Shown here one piece after another: positions 34,464-44,999 of a DNA stretch of 64,000 bases (position 1 is its first letter; each line of letters opens with the position of its first letter). This stretch comes from Sanderia malayensis (lineage: Eukaryota; Cnidaria; Scyphozoa; Semaeostomeae; Pelagiidae): assembly GCA_013076295.1 (NCBI GenBank), contig RQOL01000139.1, positions 1,240,001 through 1,304,000 on the forward strand, given 5' to 3'. Below the pieces are notes generated by a model. The model made no database searches, had not been told where the DNA came from, and worked only from the letters and a program-made list of their open reading frames with translations. Made by a program: the position numbers and the translations under genes.

Positions 34464-36480
34464 GGTGGACGTATACCGATCAGATCAAACAGAACCAAAA
34501 TTTTTTCAAAATTTTTTTCTTGACCTAAAAGTTTCAAAAATGAACAATCTATGCAGAAAACGATTCTTCATTTACGAAACATGCCAAAAAATCGATTTTA
34601 TTCTAACCAGGTATGAGCTATTGCCCTTAGCAACGCAAAAATATGGTTGCCATGGTACTTTTCCTCCACATTTTTGTCTTCTACGGGCAAATTTCTACCC
34701 CAGTTTTCAAGCAGGCTTCTCACAGGGTAAAATGCAGGCTCAAAGTAGCTTCATGCAGGCCCTGTTGCTATATTAAGACTATACTTTATGTTTGGCCTAA
34801 ATTGCAGATTGAGGTAAATTTGTTGTACCGTTTTGGTTCCTAATTCTTGCGAAAGCATTGTTCGATTGCACAGTATTTTATCAAGGAAATGAAGTCGGGT
34901 GCATTAGCTAGAAGGCAGGCAAGGAAGAGGCGGTTTTGCAATGCTAACAACAAGATATCAAGTGGAAGCAACGATGCCATACAAGGAGATAGGCCTATAT
35001 AAAGACCCTTATCTGACGACAACAGTCTCACCAATGAACAACAAAGTTTAGCTGGTGTAGATTTACAGATGGCCACTGCACCAAAGGCAAGTACGCCGAA
35101 AGTGTCTGTGAAAGAAGTCATAAACAGAAGTGCTGAAAAATTGAAGAATTCCATTCTTTGCAAGATGGACCGAAGTCCTAAGAAGGGAAGAGTAACGAAC
35201 GAGGAGAAGAAGTGCTATGACTGGACGAATAAAAAAGCAAGGACTTGTAGAAGGGTCTGATTATGCACTTATGGAAGTGAAAAAAATTCAACAATGCTTA
35301 AGATCTGCTTCAATTTGTGGAATATGCAAAAATCCAAAATCTCAGCTGACTCTTTTCGAAAATGAGAGTGGCAGGAATGGACAATTTTTTCTGCAATGCA
35401 GTTTCTGCAAGACATCAACACCACTTACATCAAGTCACAGGACCAAAAACAAACAGTCTTTTCATGTAAATGTGAGAGTGGTACATGCTGCATCAAAGGG
35501 GTTGGGACATAAAGGCCTCTCAAGGTTCTGTGCATCAACTGACCTTCCAAAGCCACCAAGTACCAAAGCTTTCAATGTAATTTTGAAGAACCTTTCCCAA
35601 ACAATTAGAACAATTAACAGAACGTGATAAATCACGTATTTAATTAACACAAAGTAAAGTTTCCTCATTAATTTCACAAAATTGTTATCCTACCATGTTG
35701 CAATACATCACAAATTACTTTCTGCAATGCTCCAACCCATCAGACTTTCAAAAACCTTTATTTTCAATTTACGTTTTTATAAAAACATTACCCCCTGTTT
35801 TACAAGAACAATGCAACTAGTCTAGGGCTGGCTGCTCTTAAAATTATGTTTCAAAACATCATTTCCCTTGTGTATTTGAGCATTCTGACTGACTTTTTCA
35901 CTCACATGTGAAGAGGATAGTCTTTAATCAGTTATTGCACTGTAAAAATTATCTCGAAACTTTGAGGGCCGTTTTCTCAAAAGTAAAAATATTGCTATAG
36001 ATTTACGCTGCGGATTGTATTTCTGTAATGGTTAGTGCTATAGACATGAAAATTGGCTCTCTAATGTAATTTTTGATGCTCAATGTGTTGACTGTTTTAG
36101 TTTCCCCAGATGGACTTCTTGAAAATAACTTCCTTGAAAAAACTGTTTTTTAGGGCTGAACCCCCCGTCTTTTGAAATTTCAAAAATCTAGAACAGTCAT
36201 TTCACTGGCAGTAACATTTATGAATAGTTTTATCTTACAGATTTACTCTTAGTGGAGTCTATTTTGCTCTGTTTTCTGCAGAGTGTAAACTAGTGGCTTA
36301 GGAAATGACATTATCCCCGGACGAGGGTGTAAAATTTTCAAATTTTCTTTTCATCTTCTGTTTGCAAAAGGATAGTTACAGGTTTCCTGAAAACTTCAAA
36401 GTAATCAATGCTTTGATAGCAGAGTTACAGGAGAAAAACAAAAAAGTCTTCAGGTTTTTCAGGATCGGTATACATCCACC
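34464..36480. mobile_element. DNA transposon with TTAA target duplication inside the minisatellite
   Basis: The ends GGTGGACGTATACCGATC (34464) and the inverted GGTGGATGTATACCGATC (to 36480) form about 18-19-bp inverted repeats. The target GATCCTTAACTGATCC of the minisatellite is split so that TTAA is present on both sides (34460-34463, 36481-36484). TTAA duplications are typical of piggyBac and Kolobok elements. Inside, 34889-35627 holds the N-terminal part of a Mutator-like (DGTW-type) transposase; the catalytic region is missing, and 35640-36460 is non-coding. Confidence 0.9.
34889..35627 (+). pseudogene. N-terminal fragment of DGTW-type (Mutator-like) transposase
   Basis: Pieces in three frames are seen: an ATG at 34889 with KSGALARRQARKRRF, then VKEVINRSAEKLKNSI (about 35096), then CGICKNPKSQLTLFENESG, FFLQCSFCKTSTPL and VRVVHAASKGLGHKGLSRFC up to 35627. 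The INRSAEKLK stretch corresponds to the exon interrupted by element C at 38.8 kb. The Cys pairs suggest a zinc-binding N-terminal region. No catalytic part is present, so this is a non-autonomous derivative. Confidence 0.72.
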
Positions 36481-37330
36481 TTAACTGATCCTCACTAATC
36501 CTAACTAATCATAATTAATCATTTCTAATCATTGCCTAATCATTACTTGATCCTTAACTGATCCTTACTAATCCACACTATTCATTACTAATCATTACTA
36601 ATCATTACCTTATCATTACTTGATCCTTAACTGATCCTCACTAATCCTAACTAATCATAATTAATCATTTCTAATCATTGCCTAATCATTACTTGATCCT
36701 TAACTGATCCTTACTAATCCAAACTATTCATTACTAATCATTCCTAATCATTACCTTATCATTACTTGATCCTTAACTGATCCTCACTAATCATAATTAA
36801 TCATTTCTAATCATTGCCTAATCATTACTTGATCCTTAACTGATCCTTATTAATCCAAACTATTCATTGCTAATCATTCCTAATCATTACCTTATCATTA
36901 CTTGATCCTTAGCTGATCCACACTAATCCTAACTAATCATAATTAATCATTTCTAATCATTGCCTAATCATTACTTGATCCTTAACTGATCCTCACTAAT
37001 CCTAACCAATCATAATTAATCATTCCTAATCATTACGTTATCATTACTTTATCCTTAACTGATCCTTACTAATCCAAACTATTCATTACTAATCATTCCT
37101 AATCATTACCTTATCATTACTTGATCCTTAACTGATCCTCACTAATCCTAACCAATCATAATTAATCATTCCTAATCATTACCTTATCATTACTTTATCC
37201 TTAACTGATCCTCACTAATCCTAACAAATCATATTTAATCATTCCTAATCATTACCTTATCATTAATTCATCCTTAACTGATCCTTACTAATCCAAACTA
37301 TTCATTACTAATCATTCCTAATCATTGCCT
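36481..37330. repeat. TAATC minisatellite, right block
   Basis: Same unit as 34018-34463. With the inserted element removed, the array would be about 1.3 kb. Unit variants alternate (CTAACCAATC, CTAACTAATC, CAAACTATTC), giving a higher-order structure. Confidence 0.95.
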
Positions 37331-37685
37331 AGACTGACCTCGGATTCCAGAAGACAGAAATTTGATGCGTACGTCGCATTGGAAAGTTTCTGATTGGCTC
37401 TTTGAATTCAATATCGAGCCGAGAACGTGAATTTGCCAGTTCCTCGATATTTTTGTGTTTTCTTGCGATTTATTTAACAAATTCTTATCATCCTTTAAGT
37501 GCATGAAAAATATGAAACAATTCATTCAATATAACCAAGAGATTTTCTTTTGATTGCTGTAAAAATCTTTTTCATAAACAAAACCGTTTTTTAGTTGTTA
37601 AGCTTTTTATGAGTTTTTTATCAGCTTTGGCGATGTTTTGCAACTTCAAACTAACTTTCCACAACCTTCCCGTTATCGTTTTCGA
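37331..37685. other. Non-coding spacer
   Basis: No recognisable gene or repeat lies between the minisatellite and the Gypsy remnant. Confidence 0.5.
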
Positions 37686-37699
37686 TTATTTTTTACTGT

Positions 37700-38434
37700 T
37701 CATGCTCCTTTCAATTCTCGAAGACTCTCGCGCATGTGTCATCTTAACACTAAAATAAAATAAAAATTCTACTGCGCATGGGTGGGCCAGGACGCCTACT
37801 TCCTCTCCTACTTTCGTAAGTGCAGATTTTTGCATAGAAATGGCAGAGATTGCTTGAGGTGGACCAGCAACTTCTAGAATTTTTTCTGCAAGTGCAGCCA
37901 AGTCGCCAAGTGGTACTGTGTCCGGTGAGGATCAACTGGGCATTTCGTGGTAGACGCTGGAGGAACAGTTGGCGAAGGATGTTTGGTTCAAGGTTGTTTC
38001 CACCTTGAAGTTGCTGCATTCGTCAAAGGAGCTGAGAGGGCTTTCTATCACCCGGCTCTTCAGCGATTAATAGCTGGTGGAGTCATTTTTGCTCAGATGT
38101 AGAGGTTCGTTTTATCAGGGCCTCTTTTAGACGATCGTAGGCATTGTGTGCAGGCCTATTAACGAGCAAGTCACATACTTCCTGGGCTATCTCAGGCTGT
38201 AAAATGGCTACCACGTAGTTGAATTTGGTACTTTGAATTGTGACGCTTCGTGATTCAAATTGACACTCTACCTGTGCAAACCAAAGTTCTGGGTCGTTAG
38301 GCCAGAATGGTGGCAGTTTGAGGCTTACGGCAGCAACCGGTTGATAAGGAAAGAATCCTGCAGGTGAGGCTGGAGAAGCAGACGCTGAAGACGAACATTT
38401 GCACCAGTAGCAGGGGAAGATTCCGTGGGATTCA
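37700..38434 (-). pseudogene. Gypsy-type retrotransposon gag, broken
   Basis: The ATG at about 38434 opens MNPTESSPATG; after a frameshift the frame reads LKLPPFWPNDPELWFAQVE, QSTKFNYVVAILQPE and RLKEALIKRTSTSEQK, then MQQLQGGNNLEP, LRQLFLQRLPRNAQ and LAEKILEVAGPP. These are the capsid-region landmarks of Ty3/Gypsy gag proteins seen widely in invertebrates. At least three frameshifts are present, and everything downstream of gag (protease, RT, integrase) is absent. An LTR-like segment and a TTGGTGACC primer-binding-like site lie directly upstream on the same strand (38556-38772). Confidence 0.82.
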
Positions 38435-38573
38435 TTGTGAGTACAACTGAGGCTTATGAAGTTTACGAATGTACGAATATCGAAGAAGAACGATGTAAAC
38501 AGAAATATAGACCTAATAAACGATTGTAAGTCTCTAAGTAGCACGCTTCGGGTCATGTTGTGGTCACCAATTT

Positions 38574-38772
38574 AGTAAGTGTGGATATATGAAATAATTA
38601 AACTAAGCTACATTTAGGGGATGTTTATGACAGCGAAGCTATGACTAAGTTAGGTCATGCTGTTCTACGTGATACGAGGATAGCGAAGGATGTAAACATG
38701 TTTGTTATTACTATGTACAGAGTTTAAGAAAATATTCATGAAATGAATGAAAATTTTAACGTAGTCACTGCA
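38574..38772 (-). mobile_element. Probable Gypsy 5' LTR
   Basis: About 199 bp on the minus strand start with TG at 38772 and end just before AATTGGTGACCACAAC, the usual place of the primer-binding site. There is no second LTR in the window to confirm the limits. On the other side lies the Mutator-like exon that element C entered. Confidence 0.5.
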
Positions 38773-38820
38773 AACTAACAAACAGAAGTGCTGAAAAGTT
38801 AGAAGATTACGGTGGCCCAT

Positions 38821-39005
38821 AAGTGCAAAACACAACACGAACCGAACACACAACAAAAAACAAAAAACGCAACATCACATCAGAAAAACACAACACAATC
38901 TATAAGAACACAAGACCAAACACCCAAAAACACAACACAACTAATAAAAACACAACACAAGACTGAAAACACAACACAACTAATAAAAACACAACGCAAG
39001 ACTGA
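38821..39005. repeat. AACACAACACAA array, left TIR of element C
   Basis: Irregular tandem copies of AACACAACACAA and AAGACTGAAAACAC are seen. The inverted counterpart occupies about 42945-43140. Confidence 0.9.
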
Positions 39006-39059
39006 ATTTCCCCCAGCTCTGCTTCGCGCGAAAATCAGTGTCAAAATTTGATATTAGGC

Positions 39060-40268
39060 ATGTTAGAAATGATGATGGCAGACAACATGGAAAATGAAAA
39101 AGAACTAGAAGAGGTGATACGATACTATTTTGCTAGGAATTATGAGTATGAAACGATCCGTTCCTTTCTTCAAAAATTCCATTCCATCTTTATATCAAAA
39201 AGGACTCTCCTTTATTGTCTTAAAACGTATGGGTTATCTCGGCGTGGTTGTGGCATTGATGAAAATGAGGTTCGCCAATTGATCATTGAGGAGCTGGACG
39301 GGCCACAGAGGCTGCTTGGTTATAGAGCAATGTGGAGAAGGCTTAAACAGAAACACCGTGTAAATATTCCAAGGTCTGCTGTTGCACGGCTGTTGAGAGA
39401 AGTCAGCCCAGAAGGTTCTACCCACAGGCAAGCTCATCGCCTGAGAAGAAGGACATATTTGAACCCTTGACCAAACCACTGTTGGCATGCAGATGGTTAT
39501 GACAAGTTAAAGCCTTACGGGTTCCACATACATGGCTGCATTGATGGTTACAGCCACCGTATTCTTTGGCTTAAATTGAAGAAAAGTAACAATGACCCGA
39601 GGATTATAGGATGTCTGTTCATTGACGCAATAACCATCATTGAAGGTTGCCCAGTTTTACTACGGACAGACAGGGGAACCGAAAATGGCTTGATGGCAAC
39701 GGCTCAATGTTTTCTGAGAAGAAATGGCCAAGATTCGTATGCAGGTCTTGCATCGCATTGGTATGGTTCCTCTCACAGTAACCAGCGAATTGAGGGTTGG
39801 TGGGCATTCCTACGAAGATCTTGGAGTACATGGTGGATGGATTTTTTCAAAGATCTGGTAGACAGAGGTCGTCTCGATACAAGCAATAAGCTGCAAATGG
39901 AGTGTTTGTGGTTCTGCTTCAACGAGCTCCTTCAGAAAGAACCCGATGGTGTAGCCAACAGTTGAAACTGTCACTATATCCGTGCATCTTGCTACCACAC
40001 ACAGCATGGAATACCAGATGTTATATATTTCTTGCCGGAAAGGGTCCAGAGGGAGGATTGTAAGAAATCTTTTGATACGGAATATCTGTCCGCAATACAA
40101 AATGAATTTGATGGCTTACAGGTGGGTGATTCAGAAAACACAACAAATAACGAAAATCAACTTTATGAGCAATATTTCACAACAGTGACAAACTATCATA
40201 ATTTAGCACAACAACAGAATTGGAGAGATGCTTTGGAGTTATATCACTTGTTATTGTCGATGAGTTAA
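39060..40268 (+). pseudogene. Integrase-core (rve/IS3-like DDE) protein, element C
   Basis: The first ATG in frame is 39060 (MLEMMMADNMENEKELEE). One continuous frame to TAA at 40268 is broken only by TGA near 39468 and 39963. Landmarks: LGYRAMWRRLKQKHRVN, RLLREVSPEGS, CWHADGYDKLKPYGF (first Asp), CIDGYSHRILWL, RTDRGTEN (second Asp), HSNQRIEGWWAFLRR (Glu), then PDVIYFLPE. The second TGA replaces the Trp of the family motif corresponding to ESWNQHI in element A. About 400 codons matches the other two copies. It is convergent with HECT C. Confidence 0.9.
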
Positions 40269-40637
40269 AATAGTGACATAAGCATAAACATAACCATAAA
40301 CAGATGTCAGTTCACAAAAGACTTTTGCATACAATCAGTAAATTATTGAGAAGCAAAACTCATTTAAAACAAACATTTTCACAAATGCAGAGGTTTTAAA
40401 TTCAATTACAAAATGTTTCAGCAGTGAATGTTGTGGAAACAATGATTTTCTTTATTATGGTGCTGCACCGTTAATGAAATTTGTTTTGTTTTGAATGTGA
40501 TATCTTTTATAAACTGACAACATCTGTTTGATTTATCATATTTTAAGTAACATAACAAAACAATTGATAATTAATAACAAAACAATTTATAACAACAAAA
40601 TGTTTATGAGTGTTTCAATAGGAAAGTTTCAAAACAA

Positions 40638-42793
40638 TTATATAGTACCAAATCCTGGTGAATTCACCATGCAGAATGTAAATTCATTGGCAAAGCTTTC
40701 ATATTCTGCCATGCCATGAACAGGTATAGTGATGACATTGGCACATGTGCTGACACTAAGTTTTCTTGGAGTGTCAGCATCATGCAAAAACTGAATGGTT
40801 AGTTTTGGAGTAAATCCTATGGCAGGAACTTCTTCTGCTCCAGTGATAAACTGCAAAATGTTTTCAAGTTTTATTTTTGTTTGCACATCTGATAGAGTAA
40901 CTTCGACATTGCCCTTCTCTACATCTTCAAGATATTGAGTAAAATTAAAAACCAGTTTCTCTTCAATGGCATATCTGTTACTTCCTCTAGGACTAAATAC
41001 AGGCTCAAAAACAGAATCAATTAGCTCTGCTGTAAGCCCAGTGCTAAGCTGAAACACTTTCCGGCAGATTTTCAGGCAACTCACAAACCACATTGTAGAT
41101 GTTGAATGACTTTAAACCTTCAATAAATTGGTGAATTTCACTGATTGTTGAAAGAACTGTGTAGTGAAGGCAAATGCATCTGATAAAGTCTTCTTTGTCC
41201 TCGAAGGTTACTAATGGCTTGGAGTAGCCAGCTGCAAATCTAAAGTCACATTCAAAGCTTGCCTTCCTCTTAAAAGCTTCAGCATCTTTAATAGGGATGC
41301 TAGTGATTCATGAACTTCAGAATCAGGAACTTCGTCTACCTTTGGGCTGATACTTTCAAGGTTTTGATATAGAATGTAATCAACAACACTCTGTTGAAAG
41401 CACTTTGGTCCTGGTGAACCTTGCAAAAGACCTAAGGCTGTCAGGTGGCCAAATGCAAAGAACTTCTTTTGTTGTAGAAGAGATACATCATGCCTGAATA
41501 CGCCTGTTGATAAAATCTTCCTTTTTGCAGCTGAATTGATCAAACTGAAAAATTCACGGGAATAACACCTGGATCAACAGCAGGCTCTCCGAGAAATTGA
41601 ACTTTGGTTGCCTTCCTTAAATCATCTGATTGCATCTGATTGAACTTAAACATTGTGTCTTCCCAGACAGCACTCCTAACTTTAATGTGCAAGTAATCAT
41701 CTGGCTTCAAAACAGAGTTCTTTAGGGATTCTAGCCTGGCTCTTAAAATTTCATCAAATGCAAAAGTATTTGACGCATCTGAAGAATCACATGTTTCCGA
41801 TATTTCTTGGTGGTCATTAGCATATGTATCATTTGCTGTTTCATCTATCAAAGATGCATAAGCGTCATTTAGGGAGGTTCTTTAATGCAAAGTAAAATGA
41901 ACAGCTTTCTCTAAAGAATCTGTTTTGTCAATGGCCAGAGCTATTTCTCTCTCATCAACATGTGGGAAAATATCAGACAGAGCCTTTATGTCTGAGTTGC
42001 ATGATGAGGATGGACAGGATGGACCAGCAACATGATCTCTAGGTTGTTGTTCACCAACATTTGAATATGATGACTTGTGGCCAGAAGCAAATGAATTAGA
42101 TGGGAGCAATGTCTTTCCTGTTGGATTCTCAATATCAATCATGCTTTGCATCATATCATCAGAGCTGTCAGAGTCTAATGGTGATCCATCAATCCCCTGA
42201 ACTAGGTGCAGCTCATTTCTATGGACAAGAAACAGTATTATGCGATTATATGGCTTGCACACCTCCTCTTTGTATTTATCTAGTTGAAAAAGTTCAGTTG
42301 GCTTTCCTGGAATGGTGAGGATTTCAGCCCCATCAGGGAATGCTAAGGTATAATCACCAAACCTATCAAAATTGCGGTCATGGTTTCCATGTTTGTCAAC
42401 ACTTATCTGAAGTAGTCCAACTTTCCTGATCGCTGTTGGCACTCTTACAGCCATCGTTTTTCCTTTAATGGGACGCAAGCTACCATTTTGCCATCTCATC
42501 ATCCCAACATTTATCATGACTTCTTTGGTAGGCTCATTTTTCTTCTTCTTGGCTCCACCAGCTACGCGATCGGCTGCAACACGCTTTCGAAATTCTTCAA
42601 AGGTACCATGAGCAGGAGGTTGATTCAGCTTTCTTAGTCCCTCTTCTTGCGGGCGATCAAAATTTGGATGTTTATGTGAACCCCATGAGCTTCCAACATT
42701 AACTTGTCTTGAAACAGTCTTCAAAGAGCTGCCACAAGAATGGCAGAAAACGAACAGATCCAAGACATCCGAGTTACAATTAGGACACTTCAT
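40638..42793 (-). pseudogene. HECT-type E3 ubiquitin ligase, element C
   Basis: The likely ATG is at 42793. N-terminus: zinc ribbon MKCPNCNSDVL with a second pair CHSCG. A basic region and the pre-HECT block follow (DYTLAFPDGAEILTIPGK; YKEEVCKPYNRIILFLV), then a CUE-like helical segment (ALSDIFPHVDEREIALAI). After a frame change near 41880 the HECT domain starts (VQFLGEPAVDPG), with another change near 41560. The C-lobe at 40638-41093 contains ILQFITGAEEVPAIGFTPKL and SVSTCANVITIPV (catalytic Cys) and ends NSPGFGTI, which resembles G2E3-type HECTs. The array-bearing TIR lies about 150 bp upstream and could carry the promoter. Confidence 0.88.
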
Positions 42794-43152
42794 TTCGTTT
42801 CTCCCAAGATTAAACCAAACAGAAAACGGAACAGTGGTTATGATCAACACATGTCATGCAAGGCGGTGTTGCCATTCTAGACTAACTCCCTCAGTCCACT
42901 GTGTCGCTTTCCGGAATAAGTCTATTGCCACTCTAGGTTTTCAGTCTTGTGTTGTGTTTTTGGCATCGTGTTGTGTTTTCAGTCTTGTGCTGTGTTTTTA
43001 TTAGTTGTGTTGTGTTTTATTAGCTGTGTGTTGTGTTTTTGGGTTTTCGGTCTTGTGTTTTCATAGATTGTGTCGTGTTTTTCTGATGTGGTGTTGCGTT
43101 TTTGTTGTTGTGTGTTTGGTTCGTGTTGTGTTTTGCACTTAGAGGCCACCGT

Positions 43153-44999
43153 AGAAGATTCTCAAAGAAACAAAGAAGTCGTAACAGGGCGGAATACAAG
43201 ATTCAGAAGTCTGAATGCACCAACAAGAGCCAAAGGGTTTAAGCTTCAAGACCCAGATTTGCTATGCACCTTACTCAATACAGCCACCATGTGTAGACGT
43301 TGTAAGCTGAAGAAAAGTAGAATAGAGCTGATGGAAAATCCATTACGACGAAAGGGACTTTCTGAAGAATTATCTTCAAGTGCATGTTATGCAAAGCAGT
43401 AACAACATTTAACACAAGCAATGATACCAATGTATCGCAACAGTTTGAAGTTAATGTCAGGTCTACTATGCATCACGGGCTATGGGACATTGAGGACTCT
43501 CCCCATTCTGTGCTGTTATGAACATGTCACCATCAATTAGTCAAGGGCATTACAATAAAATTAACAAGCAGATATTTCAAAATTATCAGATGAAAGGAAA
43601 GAAAAACCTGAAAGATGCTGCAAGACAGCTGATTGATCCTATGAAGAAAGAGCAGCCACAAAATGTCCAAATTAAAGGTGATGGTTCCATTATTTGTAAT
43701 GTTGCTGTGACAGTTGATGGAACATGGCAGAATAGGGGTAATAGCTCCAAGTTTGGTGTGGTATTTGTATTGTCTGTGCGCACAGGCAGGGTTCTTGATT
43801 ATGAGATCAAAAGTGTGTATTGTCATGAATGCACAAAGCACAGAGCTGATGACCCAACAAGTGAATCGTACAATAAATGGCAAGAAGATCACGTCAGTAA
43901 ATGCAACATCAACCACACAGGCTTTAATGATTCCATGGAGGCAGAGGGGGGCATTTCAATTTTTTTACGTTCTGTTGATCTTGGTCTGAGATATACAACA
44001 TTTGTTGGTGATGGTGACAGCAGTTGTTACGGCGATGTGAGCAGGGGATTATCATGTGATGATTATTAAGTTCTCGGGGATGATTATGTTGTTAAGAAAG
44101 AAAAATGTATGGGCCATGTTCAGAAGAGGCCAGGTACCGGCTTAAGGGAATACAAAAAGAGTAGGCGGGGATTACAATTAAGTGATGGAAAAGTAGCAGG
44201 AGGCAGGTAAAGTCATTGATAAATGCAAAATTATTTTGGTACAGCTATTAGAAACAATGGTGGAAATAAAGTGGAAATTAAAAGAGCAATATGGGCAATT
44301 TATTTCCATTGATTAAAGATGAAACGAAGCCATTGAAGGAGCAGCACAAATTTTGCCCACAGTCTGATGATACCTAGTGCACTTATTGGAAGAAAGATGC
44401 TACATATAATGACAACAAGTAAAAAGACAGCTTCCAGCTGTCTTTTTGCAGGAGTTGAAAGCCTTTGTCAGGATGCATTGCTTGACAGATGTTTAATGGG
44501 TCTCACCCAAAATCAAAATGAAGCCATTAATGGAGTTTTGTGGTCAATCTGTTCAAAAATAAAGTTTTGTGGGAGACTGAGACTAGAGATGGCTGTTTGT
44601 GAGACCATATGTCATTTTAATAATGGTCCTACAACCAAGTGTGATATGGTGTCTTTATTTGGTGTCCAGCCTGGAACAAACATGGAAGCAGGAGTAGCAA
44701 AATTAGATAAAAGAAGAATAAAAAATGCAGCTGTCAAAATTTCTCCAATGTACAGGCAGAAAAGACGAAAGCGAAGAGCAAACAGAAAAAACAAAGGAGG
44801 TGACAAACCAATTGTCTACCAAGCTGGGGCATTTGGATTCACTTCTGAGCATGAGTTAATGTTTGGGAAGAAAAAAGAGAAAAGAAAGGCAAAGACAAGG
44901 ACAAAGATAGGGCAGATGTTAAAACAACAGAGAAAGGGCAGGGTCAGAAGAAAAGGACTGTCAAGGACAAAGAAACGGAAAAAAGAAAAATTGAGATGA
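43153..44999 (+). pseudogene. DGTW-type (Mutator-like) transposase, interrupted by element C
   Basis: The frame enters from 38776-38808 (NRSAEKLED) across the insertion. It continues with GFKLQDPDLLCTLLNTA, then VAVTVDGTWQNRG (first Asp), YEIKSVYCHECTKH, FVGDGDSSCYGDV (second Asp region), KCMGHVQKRPGTGLREYKK, GLTQNQNEAINGVLWS (Glu region) and a long Lys/Arg-rich tail to TGA at 44999. These motifs match the Pfam Mutator-like transposase group common in arthropods and cnidarians. Several stops and frameshifts occur (about 43400, 44069, 44210-44366). A relative's N-terminus sits at 34.9 kb in an element with TTAA duplication, so the true class may be Kolobok rather than MULE. Confidence 0.85.

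Larger units (their letters stand above)
38809..43152. mobile_element. HECT/integrase element C, complete, 4.3 kb
   Basis: Terminal inverted repeats start ACGGTGGCC and continue TAAGTGCAAAACACAACACG on both sides; they extend about 200 bp (38809-39005 and about 42945-43152). AGAAGATT is duplicated exactly at 38801-38808 and 43153-43160, giving an 8-bp target duplication. The target is a Mutator-like transposase exon whose reading frame closes up if the element and one duplicate are removed. Inside are integrase-core gene C (plus) and HECT gene C (minus), tail to tail with 370 bp between stops. Confidence 0.95.

Noticed and set aside
34018..37330. CRISPR-like array in the TAATC repeat
   Set aside because: No unique spacers; units are directly contiguous variants of one sequence, in a eukaryotic context.
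34018..37330. Telomeric or interstitial telomere repeat
   Set aside because: The subunits are 10-11 bp and heterogeneous; no TTAGGG-type runs are present.
22601..40268. TGA read as tryptophan or selenocysteine in the integrase genes
   Set aside because: TGG is used freely in the same genes and TGA ends other intact frames here, and integrase B has Trp at one of the affected positions. Ordinary decay explains it; no SECIS-like structure was seen.
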